From assembly GCA_001599595.1 (NCBI GenBank), contig BCHH01000001.1:1019935-1083934 (forward strand): 64,000 bases of DNA. The letters run 5' to 3'. A program made the translations under genes and the position numbers. Below are positions 34,888 to 45,942 of the stretch, in pieces (positions within the stretch are counted from its first letter, which is position 1; every line of letters begins with the position of its first letter). The notes under the pieces were generated by a model. The model saw only the letters and a list, made by a program, of their open reading frames with translations, did not search any database and was not told the DNA's origin. Origin of the DNA: Beverwykella pulmonaria (taxonomy: Eukaryota; Ascomycota; Dothideomycetes; Pleosporales; Melanommataceae).

Positions 34888-36861
34888 TGAGAAATAAGGG
34901 TTTATGTATATTAGACGTGGAGTCGGGGAGTAGAAATACCTAGGTAAATGTACAAATGGGAGTTTGAAAGGAGGCAACGTTCGCTTCATCATGTAATGAA
35001 CACTTTACGTACCTCAATAAATAGTAATGCGATATTCACTTGACCCACGCATCTCTGTGCACCCATGTCTTCTTTCCCTTCTCCTCCTTTTTTGCTGCCT
35101 TTTTGCGCTTCTCTTCAACATCCATGCCTTTGGCTACGGCCACAGCCACATAACATCTAGATCGAGACTCATCGCCCTCCCTCCCACCTCCCTACCTCCC
35201 CTTGAGCTTTCCTGTTATGGCTACAACCCACAAATTACTCCCCCTTCCTTCCTTTGAACCCATCCACCTTCCCAATCCCAGCAACCACACACGCCATACC
35301 CGCGAGTAGCTTATCACCACTGAGTAGTGCTTAGTACATCGACTAATTTCCACCCTTTGCTGAGCCTGGACCACGCGATTCTGGCCCGCGATGTTGATTT
35401 GAAGGTAAAGGGGGTGGGTGCGTATGCGCTGATGTGTGAGCTAACGGGGAAGTGCGTGTGCACACCGGTGAGGGATGGAGGGAGATAATGGTGGTAGTAG
35501 TTGAGGCATCCAAATTCAGGGATAGGGCGAGATTGATGCGTGGAGAAAGCAGGTAGATGGGTTGATGTAGTACACATGCCCCGTGTGGTAGCATACCGAG
35601 GCGGCATAGTTCTGCCTGAGGGGAGGAGAGCATGAGAAGGAGGAGGAGGTACTTGTCGGAGTGATATATCAGGTACTCAATGACGGCAAGGGTTTGGTAG
35701 GCCGTTCGGGTTTCGGCGGGTGGATGTGGTTGAGGCTGAGTTAGAGCGAACCCAGAGGGCGATAGAGAGAAATGAATCCGTTCCGTAGGATGACAAGGTT
35801 CGGTTATAATAGTGTTAAAGGTTCAAGTCTCGCGAGCAGAGGTAACAGTGTTGTTGGGTACTGTTTGTCTCCATGGTCGTCCATTCTGCAGACATCCGTT
35901 TCTGAGTCAATGAGTTCCTATAGTAGGAGTAGCACAGCACACTACCTAGGTAGAGAGAAAGGGAGAAGCTAGATAGTGTAATCAGGTGGTGTAATTAAGG
36001 GTATGTCTAGGAGAAGCGGCATGAACATACAAAGTGCATTGGTACCTTGACCGAAAATACCCAAGTAAGCCCCGCTTGATACTTTCCAACGCAACGAACC
36101 ACCCGCCATCCACGAAATAATCGCAATGGAAGTAGAGAGTACTTGTTTCAGATCCCAAATGCCCTCCCTAATGTTGTCTACAATCTTGTAGTTGTTCATA
36201 AATATGAGCTCCCCAGATTCTCAATTGTTTAGCCACGTTGAGAACATTTGCTGTCCAAGAAAGCACTGGACCACCCACCTTCCATAAGATAACGATAATG
36301 TAAATAAAGTCTTTCGTTCAGAACCAGAAGTCCTCCCCAGTAGCGTCCACGTTGAAGTTGTTCGCAGAAATAAGCAACTAGATTCGCAATTAATCGGCCA
36401 CGTTGGAAGCCGCCACTTTCGATGGAAAGACGGTAATGAAAGTAGAGTCACTTGGCACTCGTTCAGTGCTCGTTCGGTGATCGCTTGCGTGCATTCGATT
36501 TGGAAAAAGAAAATTCTGTAAGTTTGGTGAAGGCGATCAGCGAAATTTAAATAGAAGAAGAAGGTGTAGGGAAAGGGATACTTACCTCGAATGACCAGCC
36601 ACCTACGAATCCTCTTAGAGACACCATCCCCTTCACGAATGCCAACTTTTGAGCGCAGAACTATCCCCCATCTGGGAAGCTATTTTACAACCAAAAAAAC
36701 GCCTCTATGCAGAGATGTCACCCACGCCGTGCAAAAAAGCCCGCAATCTTTTCCGTGTAAATCGCCAATCAAACCCAGCCAATCGCCCATATAATAAAAA
36801 AAGTCGGCAACGCCATACTTAATCGATGTTGAACGTACGTGCAATGTTTTTCAATATCGAA
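34888..36861. other. Intergenic of about 2 kb, no gene seen
   Basis: Both neighbours converge (dehydrogenase + and Prp5 -), so no promoter is expected, yet the gap is long. No ORF has a family; the C/T-rich block around 35050-35300 is low complexity. Confidence 0.4.
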
Positions 36862-39800
36862 TCACATGACAGTATAGCGGCCGGGCAGCGCCGCACGTGT
36901 CGATGACGTATCGTCGGCCGCCATGATAGTTGCTTCCCTAAGAAGACGCGTGAGTTCGAGTATTGCCGAGGTGACAACATTTTCAGTGTCACCCTCAACA
37001 AGAATATACAGTTTCGGCAGGTCGCCCTCTGTTGTGTGTTTAGCATGATTAGAGGATAGTAAACTGGAGGACTGCTTACCAGCTGATGGCTCCTTGCCGT
37101 TCGCGTAGTAGGTCCCCTTAGTGGTAATCGAAGTGCCGGTGCTTTCTAGAATCTTGGCCACATTGGTGCGGTTGGTGACAGCCCAGCGAGCCTTCTGCGG
37201 GAAATCGTTAATCTCAATTGTGGAGTGATATGCTCCAGCATCTGGCCCCTTGTTGTCGATTGGTTGGCCGTGGTGGATCATGCCCTTCTTACTGAGACGA
37301 CCATCGACCTTGTTAGCTGCGGCTCTGACTCGTTCCATGGCACTCATAGGCTTTGACGGGTCCACTGTTGGGCGTTCAGTCTTTTTAACAATGATCTTGC
37401 CGGTTAATAGTCTCATATAAGCAGGCTGATCAGCGTCATCGGCTGCGGATGCACCTGGAATGCTGGGTGAGGCTGCTACGGACGCGATAGGTGCCGCGTC
37501 GGTCTTCTTAACAGTCGGTGCCAGAAGAACTGGAAGCTCGACCTCATCGTCGCTCTGATCGCCATCCCCAAGATCCTTGAAAGCACCCTTAAGAGCGCTC
37601 TTTTCACGCTTCTTCTCCAAGAGGCGTGCTGCATCCAGCTTGTCGAGACCCTTACCACCGAAACCGGGATCGTACCACTTCTCGTCGCCTGCCTTGACCT
37701 TCTCTCCGAACGTTTTAGACATCTCCATGAGATCATCCGGAACAGGTTGTTCACTTTGTTTCAAGGCTTTGATTAGGTGGACAGCGAAACGTTCCTGTCC
37801 TGGGTTTTCAATGAACGTAACAGCAGTGCCTTTATTGCCAGCTCGACCCGTACGTCCGCACCTGTGAACGTAGTCCTCTAAATGTGTTGGACAATCAAAA
37901 TTGATGACCATTGGCAACTCAGGAATATCTAGCCCTCGAGCAGCGACAGATGTAGCGATAAGGATCGGAATGACGTTGTTCTTGAAATCGTTAATAGCGT
38001 CAGTGCGATCTGTTTGGTCTTTACCGCCATGGATAGTGTTCACGGGGTAGTTTTTTCGCATAATACGAGCAAGAAGATCTTCGGCAGTCTCTTGTCTCTC
38101 GACAAAGATGAGGGCCTGCGCGTTATCGTTGTTATTAAATAGTTGACCGAGTTGCCAGAGCAATTGGGATATCTTCTTTTCATAAGAGTTCGGCACCACT
38201 GTGATGACTTGGGTAATCTCGGGAGCAACAACGCTGCGACCGCCAATTATGACTTCGGCAGGTTTTGTCAGCGCCTTTCGGGCTAAAGCAGCCATGTTCT
38301 TCGGAAAAGTTGCTGAGAAGAGGATGGCCTGTCGGTCAGGACGAATGTTGGCTAATATTTTCATCACTTGTGGTTCAAATCCCATGTCAAACATGCGATC
38401 GGCCTCATCAAGCACGACATACGTGATGCGCTTAAAACTAAGAACACGACCGGAATTACTCTGCAGTAAGTCGATAAGACGGCCAGGAGTTGCACACAGG
38501 ACATGTATGCCACCACGCTTGATCATGGCGATTTGTTCAGAGATTGGAGGGCCACCATATGCACATGCAATCTTAAGGTTGGACGCCTTGAGGAACGGCT
38601 TTAGCTCAGCGACAATCTGGAGAGAAAGTTCTCGGGTCGGTGCTAAGATTAGGACAATTGGGCCGTCAGCGGCTTTGAGTGGGCGCTGGTCGAGCACGTG
38701 TCGAATCATTGGTATGCCGAATGCAAGTGTCTTTCCGGACCCTGTCTTGGCGACTCCGATCAGATCCATTCCTGACTCGGCGATCGGAATGGCCTGACTC
38801 TGGATGGATGTCGGCTTTTCGTAACCCACATCTTCGAAAACGTTCATAGTTTGCTGGAGCAAACCCATCTGAGCCCATTTTGTGACAGGTCGGGGCACAT
38901 TGTCCGGTTTGACCTTGATGCCGTCCAGTTCTAGCCTCAGATCTGCAACCTGTTCTGGCGTCATTTGGGAGACTTCCGCGGGTTCGGTGTAGAATTTCTT
39001 GCGGAAAGGCTCATACTCGACCTTCTTGTGATCAACCACTGGCACCTCCTTTTTCTTCTTTTTGGAAGCAGCAAGAGCGAAGAGATCTTCCTCCTCTACA
39101 GCCGTCATGTCAGGCTCAATGTCATCTCCAAAGAGCGCCTGGCCTTGTGGAGCAGTGCCATTCGCTGGTGTCTCGGAAAGATCAGCCATGAAAGCATCAA
39201 GTGGGTCGATTTCATCTTCCTCGGCGCCTGTGGCATCGTCAACGTCCATCTTGTCGACGACTTCGTCTACGACGACTGGGGTGTCTTCTTCCATTTGAGT
39301 ATCCTCATTTGCGATCTCCTCGCGACGCTTCTCTAGCTGAGCTTGCAGTTGAGCATGTGTTTCTTCGTCATCACTGCCAATATCGCTCATAGCAGCGTCA
39401 TCCTCATCGCTCGGCGAGGCTTCGTCGAGAGGAGTAAAGTCAGGCAATGCCTGGAGCGTCCGCTTCCCGATATTGTCCTCGTCATCTAGCAAAGCGCTCT
39501 TTGTCGCGGCTGAGTCTGCAACAACTTCACCTTTCGCCTTGAGACCAAACGAGCTGATGTTGCTGGTAGCTTTAGACAAATGAGCGACTCGGTCTTGGAC
39601 GGTTAGCACAAGATCAACAAATAGCAATGGTAACGGGTACGTACTGATGACGGAAGTGGCATCCTGAGACACGACAGCACTGCCAGCCGATTTAGAGAAG
39701 AGCGGCTTCGCTTTGGCAGTCTCGTCAAGTCTGAAAGTCGATTTCGGAATCTGCTTGGACTTCTCAGCGGCACTCTTTCGTTGCGGCTTGACCTTTGGAG

Positions 39801-40515
39801 CTTCCAGCTTTGCGCCAGTAGTTGGAGGGGTTGGGGCGGCTGCTGGCGTCGACATTGCCGTGGCTGATGGTGAGGAGGCAGCAGCGCCTAGACTCTCAGC
39901 CTCTAACTTGGCTTTCTTTTCAGCTTGCGCCTTCTTCCACTCAGCAACTTTGGCGAGCTTGGCCTTCTTCTCGGACTCCTTATCTTTCTCGAGTTTCTCT
40001 TGCTCTCGTTTCTGCTTCTCTTCACGGGACAGTGGCTCATCCGGCTTGTCGATTGGGGCCCGCCTCACATCGGAGCTCGGGGTGGCGGAGGAAGAGCCTC
40101 GTCGACGACGGTCATCGCCACCATAGGAGCCTCGACGGTCATCGCGCCGACGCGAGTCTCGAGGGTGGTCCTCGTAGCCTCGCTCACGGTCACGGTTTGT
40201 GCGTGATCTGTCGCCACGATAGCGGTCGTCAGCGTACCGGTCCCGGGATCGATCCCGGCGAGGAGCTGGTGAACGGTCTCGCGGAAGGGGTGAGCGAGAG
40301 CGATGACGGTCGCGGTCTCGCCTGTCGTCATATCTTCTTCCACGACGACCGCTGTCTCGGGGGTCATCGCGACGATCGTCTCGTCGATGGTCATCGCGTC
40401 GGTCATCGCGGGAGTACGAATCGTAGCGGCGGTCCTCGCGGCGGGGTGCGGAGTAGCGTGCACCTCCGCGTTCGTCGTATCGAGACCTTGATTGATCAGC
40501 GTGGCGAGACGCCAT
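36862..40515 (-). CDS. DEAD-box ATPase Prp5 (U2 snRNP / prespliceosome helicase)
   Basis: Three exons (40515-39645, 39593-37080, 37028-36862) give 1183 residues. Both introns are 51 nt with no in-frame stop, so the unspliced frame is open (1217 codons). Residues 1-150 are rich in Arg-Asp and Arg-Ser. Near spliced residue 420 lies DPLDAFM, the conserved Prp5 motif that contacts the U2 SF3b component. Helicase motifs follow in order: the Q-motif region at [10 protein letters not shown], motif I AKTGSGKT (about 571-579), PTREL, DEAD (about 686-689), SAT, ARGLD and [14 protein letters not shown]46-type C-terminus ([30 protein letters not shown]) confirms Prp5 over other DEAD proteins. It remodels U2 and proofreads branch-site pairing in the nucleus. 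It is head to head with Erb1. Confidence 0.97.
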   Translation of the reverse strand: MASRHADQSRSRYDERGGARYSAPRREDRRYDSYSRDDRRDDHRRDDRRDDPRDSGRRGRRYDDRRDRDRHRSRSPLPRDRSPAPRRDRSRDRYADDRYRGDRSRTNRDRERGYEDHPRDSRRRDDRRGSYGGDDRRRRGSSSATPSSDVRRAPIDKPDEPLSREEKQKREQEKLEKDKESEKKAKLAKVAEWKKAQAEKKAKLEAESLGAAASSPSATAMSTPAAAPTPPTTGAKLEAPKVKPQRKSAAEKSKQIPKSTFRLDETAKAKPLFSKSAGSAVVSQDATSVISTYPLPLLFVDLVLTVQDRVAHLSKATSNISSFGLKAKGEVVADSAATKSALLDDEDNIGKRTLQALPDFTPLDEASPSDEDDAAMSDIGSDDEETHAQLQAQLEKRREEIANEDTQMEEDTPVVVDEVVDKMDVDDATGAEEDEIDPLDAFMADLSETPANGTAPQGQALFGDDIEPDMTAVEEEDLFALAASKKKKKEVPVVDHKKVEYEPFRKKFYTEPAEVSQMTPEQVADLRLELDGIKVKPDNVPRPVTKWAQMGLLQQTMNVFEDVGYEKPTSIQSQAIPIAESGMDLIGVAKTGSGKTLAFGIPMIRHVLDQRPLKAADGPIVLILAPTRELSLQIVAELKPFLKASNLKIACAYGGPPISEQIAMIKRGGIHVLCATPGRLIDLLQSNSGRVLSFKRITYVVLDEADRMFDMGFEPQVMKILANIRPDRQAILFSATFPKNMAALARKALTKPAEVIIGGRSVVAPEITQVITVVPNSYEKKISQLLWQLGQLFNNNDNAQALIFVERQETAEDLLARIMRKNYPVNTIHGGKDQTDRTDAINDFKNNVIPILIATSVAARGLDIPELPMVINFDCPTHLEDYVHRCGRTGRAGNKGTAVTFIENPGQERFAVHLIKALKQSEQPVPDDLMEMSKTFGEKVKAGDEKWYDPGFGGKGLDKLDAARLLEKKREKSALKGAFKDLGDGDQSDDEVELPVLLAPTVKKTDAAPIASVAASPSIPGASAADDADQPAYMRLLTGKIIVKKTERPTVDPSKPMSAMERVRAAANKVDGRLSKKGMIHHGQPIDNKGPDAGAYHSTIEINDFPQKARWAVTNRTNVAKILESTGTSITTKGTYYANGKEPSAGKQSSSLLSSNHAKHTTEGDLPKLYILVEGDTENVVTSAILELTRLLREATIMAADDTSSTRAALPGRYTVM

Positions 40516-40803
40516 GGTGGCTCTTGGAGCAATACTGTGTAGAGATCAGTGCAGCCGAGAGTCCTTTAGGTGGTGAGTTGGTGAGCTTGTCGGGGTGAGC
40601 AGTTGGGTTGTTGTGGAGTGAAAAGGGCAGCGGCTGAGAAGTTGTAGGTGAAGTCTAATTGTGAACGGAGGGCCTTAGCGTTGCCGCGGCCTAGCACGTG
40701 ATGTCGTAAGGACAAGCCGAAATCTTGGCGATTGTAGCTTTTTTTTTTTAGCAGAACAGCCGAAGCTGCGAAAAAGTGCATCATCTTTCTCACACACGCA
40801 CGA
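40516..40803. promoter_or_regulatory. Shared divergent promoter, Prp5 / Erb1
   Basis: Only 288 bp separate the two start codons. GCACGTGA lies at 40695-40702, and a run of nine T lies at 40740-40748, of the kind that disfavours nucleosomes. This suggests common expression of a splicing and a ribosome biogenesis gene. Confidence 0.6.
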
Positions 40804-43209
40804 ATGGCACCAAATCCGAGGAAAAGAAAGGCTGTATCACGCGATGCGCCACAGCAGAGTGAATCCGAGGACGAATTGGCAGACGGCTTTCTCGAAGGCA
40901 TCCTATCGCACAGTGAGGCCGACTCGGACGACAGCGGGGATGATGAGAGCAGCGATGGAAGCAGTGTGATTGAGGGCTTGTCAGAAGAAGACGAGGATGA
41001 AGATGATGATGATGAAGACGAAGACTTGGAAGAAGATTTGGACAGCGACGAAGTTCCTACCGACGGTGAAGAAGACCTACGAGAGCAGATTCGCAATCTG
41101 AGTACGACAGGCGGCCGGCTTAAGAAGAAATCTTCGGGATTGACTTACGAGAACGACATAAACAACGATGTGAATGAGGAAGTGGACGATGCACGGGACG
41201 ATGAAGAATTGCGGCCGAACTTTACCGTCACAACAGACGCCAACGGTAACACGAGGTACATATACCAAGAAATCGACCCAGTGTACGAATCAGACGAATC
41301 AGATGCCCCAGAAACAACCAACACGATCGGAAACATCCCTCTTCATTACTACGACGCATATCCTCATATTGGGTACGACATAGATGGCAAGAAGATAATG
41401 CGCCCCGCCAAGGGTGCCGCTTTGGACGCTTTGCTGGACAGCATCGACATCCCCAAAGGGTGGACTGGCCTCACAGACCCAGAAACGGGGAAGCCGCTGG
41501 AGCTCTCCGAAGAAGAGTTGGACGTGCTCAGGAAGATTACGAGAAATGAAATGCCTGCAGACGGATACGATCCTTACCCGGACATGGTACACTATTTTAC
41601 AGGCACGGAGGAAATCATGCCTCTGAGTGCTGCACCAGAACCAAAGCGACGCTTTGTCCCGTCAAAACATGAAGCAAAGCGCGTTATGAAGATTGTGAAA
41701 GCCATCAGAGAGGGCCGCATTAAGCCATATAAGCCCCCGGCGGACGAGGAAGAAGAGCATGACGACTTCAAATACGATATCTGGGCCGATGAAGTTCCGC
41801 GGCCCGAACACTCGATGCACATCGCCGCTCCAAAGCTGCCACCTCCGGGCTACGATGCTAGTTATCATCCGCCTGCCGAATACCTTCCAGACAAGAACGA
41901 GAAGTCCGCATGGTTAGAGGCCGATGAGGAAGATAGGGAAAAAGAGTACCTTCCGACCGACCATGACGCGCTGCGGAAGGTTCCAGGTTACGAGAGATTT
42001 GTCAAGGAGAGATTCGAGAGGAGCTTAGATCTCTACCTAGCGCCACGTGTACGAAGAAACAGACTCAACATTGACCCAGAGTCACTGCTACCGAAGCTAC
42101 CGAGCCCTGATGAACTAAAACCTTTCCCGACGACATGTGCTGTAGTCTTTCGAGGCCAAGAGGGCCGTGTGCGAAGCGTCTCTGTTGATCCACTGGGCAT
42201 CTTCATGGCTAGTGGAGGTGACGACGGTTTTGTTCGCATCTGGGAGATTCTCACAGGCCGACAGGTGTGGAACGTCAAACTCTCAGACGATGATGCTGTC
42301 GACACTGTGAAGTGGAGACCAGGCAAAGAGTCCACTATCCTTGCCGCTGCCGCTGGAGAGACTCTTTATTTGATTGTGCCCTTCACGATCTTGTCTCCTG
42401 ATGTCGAGCAGAGCAGCCGCGATATTTTAGATGCAGGCTGGGGCTACGCAGCGTCAAAGCCATCCACTACCACCAACATTGCAATCACTAAGGAACCACC
42501 AGCGAAATGGAGTCGACCTGGCATCCGTCTCGAGAGCAAGGGCGTCTTGGTTCAAGCTACTGTGCGGTCTACGATCAAGGTCATCAATTGGCACAGAAAG
42601 GGAGACTACTTTGCAACCGTGTCACCACGAGGCCAGAGCAGCGCAGTCGCGATCCACACTTTATCAAAGCACCTTACTCAATTGCCCTTCCGTCGGCTCA
42701 AAGGTCTTGCCCAGTCGGCGCAGTTTCACCCCTCCAAGTCAATATTCTTCGTGGCGACCAGGAACTCCATTCGTAGCTATGACCTGGCCAAACAGGAGCT
42801 TGTCAAGGTCTTGCAACCAGGCGCCAAATGGATCTCATCTATTGATGTACATCCCGGTGGTGACAATCTCATTGTAGGAACATACGATAAGCGATTGTTG
42901 TGGCATGACTTAGATCTCTCGACTAAGCCCTACAAGACTTTGCGCTACCACCAGGAAGCTATCCGTGCCGTTCGATTTCATTCTGGGGGATTGCCCTTGT
43001 TTGCAGACGCCAGTGATGACGGCAGTCTGCAGATCTTTCATGGTAAGGTTGTTGGTGACTTGATGGAGAACGCTACAATCGTTCCACTGAAGGTGCTCAA
43101 AGGACATAAGGTGAAGAGCAGGCTAGGGGTCATGGATGTAGACTGGCATCCTCGGGAGCCTTGGTGTGTAAGTGCTGGAGCAGACGGGACTTCTCGACTA
43201 TGGAATTGA
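40804..43209 (+). CDS. Ribosome biogenesis protein Erb1 (BOP1)
   Basis: Single exon, 801 residues, the usual length. The first about 110 residues are strongly acidic (Asp/Glu runs). The BOP1 N-terminal domain covers about 155-410, with the hallmark [21 protein letters not shown], the DSIDIPKGW segment, [13 protein letters not shown] and [16 protein letters not shown]. It is followed by [16 protein letters not shown] seven-bladed WD40 propeller begins near 440 ([16 protein letters not shown]) and ends [13 protein letters not shown]. Erb1 forms the PeBoW complex with Nop7 and Ytm1 in the nucleolus, needed for 27S pre-rRNA processing and 60S assembly. Confidence 0.98.
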   Translation: MAPNPRKRKAVSRDAPQQSESEDELADGFLEGILSHSEADSDDSGDDESSDGSSVIEGLSEEDEDEDDDDEDEDLEEDLDSDEVPTDGEEDLREQIRNLSTTGGRLKKKSSGLTYENDINNDVNEEVDDARDDEELRPNFTVTTDANGNTRYIYQEIDPVYESDESDAPETTNTIGNIPLHYYDAYPHIGYDIDGKKIMRPAKGAALDALLDSIDIPKGWTGLTDPETGKPLELSEEELDVLRKITRNEMPADGYDPYPDMVHYFTGTEEIMPLSAAPEPKRRFVPSKHEAKRVMKIVKAIREGRIKPYKPPADEEEEHDDFKYDIWADEVPRPEHSMHIAAPKLPPPGYDASYHPPAEYLPDKNEKSAWLEADEEDREKEYLPTDHDALRKVPGYERFVKERFERSLDLYLAPRVRRNRLNIDPESLLPKLPSPDELKPFPTTCAVVFRGQEGRVRSVSVDPLGIFMASGGDDGFVRIWEILTGRQVWNVKLSDDDAVDTVKWRPGKESTILAAAAGETLYLIVPFTILSPDVEQSSRDILDAGWGYAASKPSTTTNIAITKEPPAKWSRPGIRLESKGVLVQATVRSTIKVINWHRKGDYFATVSPRGQSSAVAIHTLSKHLTQLPFRRLKGLAQSAQFHPSKSIFFVATRNSIRSYDLAKQELVKVLQPGAKWISSIDVHPGGDNLIVGTYDKRLLWHDLDLSTKPYKTLRYHQEAIRAVRFHSGGLPLFADASDDGSLQIFHGKVVGDLMENATIVPLKVLKGHKVKSRLGVMDVDWHPREPWCVSAGADGTSRLWN

Positions 43210-43622
43210 TACCACACGTTGCATTTGTGGCGTTTAAAGGGGTAAAAATTGTTGAACATGAGTCAATTTCTTTTCGAGTACCATTTGACTCGAATCGCTT
43301 GATATATATCTTCTTCTCACACCAAACCACACCACACCACACCAAAACCATAATGCTTTTTCACTCTCGCCCACCCATCTCGAATCAACTCGTAAACAGT
43401 TTGTTCATATCACGGCACTAATTTCGGCGCTTGCGAGACCTCGGTCGTTCTTTTCTACCCCACGTGTGTACAATAGTGCCTATCAATCATTTTGTCCTCA
43501 GAACTCGGCCCATCGACTCCGTTATCACGTACTCAAACCCTAGCGTTCCAGGCGCACGCCCTGAGCCCGCTCGTTTTCATTCGAGGCCGGTTTAAGGGCA
43601 GAGCTATTGCAGATTGGTGAAC
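43210..43622. other. Intergenic Erb1 / bHLH
   Basis: Erb1 3' flank with a CACCA pentamer repeat near 43324-43346, then the bHLH promoter; a CACGTG core lies at 43463-43468. No ORF supported. Confidence 0.4.
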
Positions 43623-45183
43623 ATGGGCTGCAGCCAATCACAGCGCGTTCAAGCGAACGTGGACTGCTCCGCCGAGAGTGCAACATGCCCACCAACCCTG
43701 ACCATAACCAGTCGCGTGCCTTACCACCATGGTCTCTTCGAAACTTTCCATCCATCATCTTCGCCCTCCTTCTCTCGTCCTCGCGCAGAGGCCGGGCTGT
43801 CAGTCTCCCCTCATCTCGCCCGCCTCATGAGCGCAAAGCCGCGCCAGCGACCCATCATGCCTCGTCCCACATGCAGTTTCCCACCGACGCCTGCGCCCTC
43901 AACCGACATCACGGGAAAAAGTGCAAATGCCACCCACCTCGATTCGAGTTTTGCGCTCCCGCCGGCGGCGATAGGCAGTAATCGAGGCAGCACAAGCTCG
44001 TCCACAACTTCGCATGCCTCAGACTCCTCCTACCGACCGATATCGCCAACGTCTCCGGTGACTACTGCCAAGGCGTCTCCGGCGACACGCAAACGTTCGA
44101 ATACAAACCAGAGTTTGATCACAAAAGATGACTACTCTCTGCCACCGCCGCCGACCCGCTCACGCAAGATCATACAGATGAAACCAAAGGAGCCTCAGGA
44201 GCCCGCGACGAATGCAAAGATAACTCCTGCATCTGGGACTGGAAATAAGAGGAAACAAAATGGGAATCCTACAGCTGCAGGGCGCAAGATCGCCCGGAAG
44301 ACTGCGCATAGCTTGATTGAACGAAGGAGGAGGTCGAAGATGAATGAAGAATTTGGGGTGTTAAAAGACTTGATACCCGCATGCACCGGCCAGGAAATGC
44401 ACAAGCTCGCCATTCTGCAGGTACACACGGCAATACTATCACATTATTTGTGATGCTAACCACATGCAGGCGAGTATCGAGTATCTGCGATACCTTGAGA
44501 GTTGTGTGGCCGGATTGAAAGCTTCCCATCGCTCGCACTGCGAGTCTGCCACACCCACCTCCGCCCGCGAGGAGGAACTGCCCCCGCCCCCAGTCCCCAG
44601 AGACGAGCCAGAGGATGATGAAGATGAGGATCAGGACGAAGACGAAGAGATGTCGGATGCTGTATCACCAACTCACGTGGACAATGCCCAACCAAAACAC
44701 ACGCACCATTTCGAGAACTACTCGCCCGCGATATATCCCTCTGACAGAAGCGTGTACTCAACAACCATATCGCCAAATCTTTACCCTCGCGACCACTCAA
44801 CGAACACATCACCGAATATTTATCCCCGTGACCAGGCGACAGCCATGTCTCCCGCGCTGGGACCTTCAGATATGCGCCGCTACTCCTTCGCCCCTTCGAT
44901 ACGCTCTACTGCAACTTCGCCGTCCACCTCTCCGGCATTCAGAGGTCAGACACCATCGCAGTCGCAACTGGCCCAGTTCCACAATCCATTCCCTGGCCCA
45001 CCATCCAGCAGAGGATCTACATCCGCGCCTAGCGGAGCTGCCTTTTCTCTCACGTCACCAGCGCTTGGGCCACAACCTGATCGAGAGGATCATGAAGCAA
45101 CCGAGGCTCTTCTTATGATTGCGGGAGCTGATCGAAGGAGCGGTGCTCGAGGGATGAGTGTAAAAGATTTACTGAGCGGGTAG
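43623..45183 (+). CDS. bHLH transcription factor
   Basis: Two exons (43623-44420, 44470-45183) give 503 residues. The intron splits the HLH domain and restores KLAILQASIEYLRYLE. The bHLH spans about 225-282. Its basic region has the His-Glu-Arg pattern (AHSLIERRRR), the class that reads CACGTG. The loop is short (ACTGQEMH). The N-terminal half is Ser/Thr/Pro-rich. The C-terminal half holds an acidic Asp/Glu stretch (about 315-335) and repeats of the type YPRD with SPN, ending VKDLLSG. It is related to fungal bHLH regulators annotated only as HLH proteins; I do not equate it with a named regulator. The start is uncertain: in-frame ATGs at 43827 and 43857 could be used, the last giving MPRPTCSFPPTP. 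Confidence 0.87.
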
Positions 45184-45492
45184 ATGCCATGGCAATACAG
45201 GCGTTCGAAAAAATCTTGCGAAAGGGTCAGGAATCGTGGGAGGGCATTTTGATAAAACGGCGCTGGAAGATGTTTGCTCTTCTGGGGAATGTCAATTGTT
45301 CCAGGCTGTGATTATGAAAGGGTGGTTCTTTGCTTTACATGTTCATGCGCAGATGTAATGCCTCAGGATTAATAGGGATGAATTAATTACGATCCTGATA
45401 CAGCCTGAGAATCTCCGCCAGCTCCCACTACTCCTCCCTCCCATCCCTAGCCTCCGCATCCCTCTACATGATTTTGCCATTTAGCCCCCCTC
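45184..45492. other. Intergenic after bHLH
   Basis: 3' flank of the bHLH gene; a C/T-rich tract at 45420-45500. No gene. Confidence 0.4.
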
Positions 45493-45942
45493 TCACCGCT
45501 CCACGTACACGCACCGGCCCAATGGAATCACATCATCATGTAGCTGGTGCAAAATGGTCGACAGATTTTTTGTAGAGTCAGCTTCTTGCTCGTGGAGTGC
45601 GATTTCACCCATGGTGAAGCTGATATAACATAGTCCAAGCACAGATCCGCGCACGAGCTCGTCCTGTTGAAGTGCGATTCGAATGAAGGCGTCATATAGG
45701 CGATGCACGTTGTGGTTCGGCCAAGATCCGGTGATGAGGGACGCGGGTGCGAGCCCAGTTCTAAACAATGTTGAGCACACGGTATGTTGTTGTTGGTTGT
45801 GGACGTAGCTGAGATGGGGATAGTGTTCGAACAGCTCGCTTTCCGTTGTTGAACATTTGGCCTCGTCCAATCCATGTTGCCCCATATCAAGCGAAGCTTG
45901 GTCGGTGAGGATAAAAATCTTCAACGTCGAGCACTGGAACAC
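45493..45942 (-). CDS. Orphan hypothetical protein (possible fragment)
   Basis: A 149-codon open frame with fairly even amino-acid composition, including YDAFIRIALQQDELVRGSVL and SFTMGEIALHEQEAD. It has no signal peptide, domain or membrane segment that I recognise. A possible splice acceptor (TTCCAG) just inside the frame suggests that the real gene may have an upstream exon. Sequence on the other strand at 46124-46357 (WWDSAGGDFDDALCAY) also looks partly protein-like, so this may be the debris of an older gene. Low confidence that it is expressed. Confidence 0.3.
   Translation of the reverse strand: MFQCSTLKIFILTDQASLDMGQHGLDEAKCSTTESELFEHYPHLSYVHNQQQHTVCSTLFRTGLAPASLITGSWPNHNVHRLYDAFIRIALQQDELVRGSVLGLCYISFTMGEIALHEQEADSTKNLSTILHQLHDDVIPLGRCVYVER

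Noticed and set aside
35800..35840. GGTTCAAGTCTC-like sequence suggesting a tRNA
   Set aside because: Flanking bases do not fold into a cloverleaf.
39822..40598. A 258-codon plus-strand frame opposite the Prp5 N-terminus
   Set aside because: It is the antisense shadow of the Arg/Asp-rich coding repeat of Prp5.
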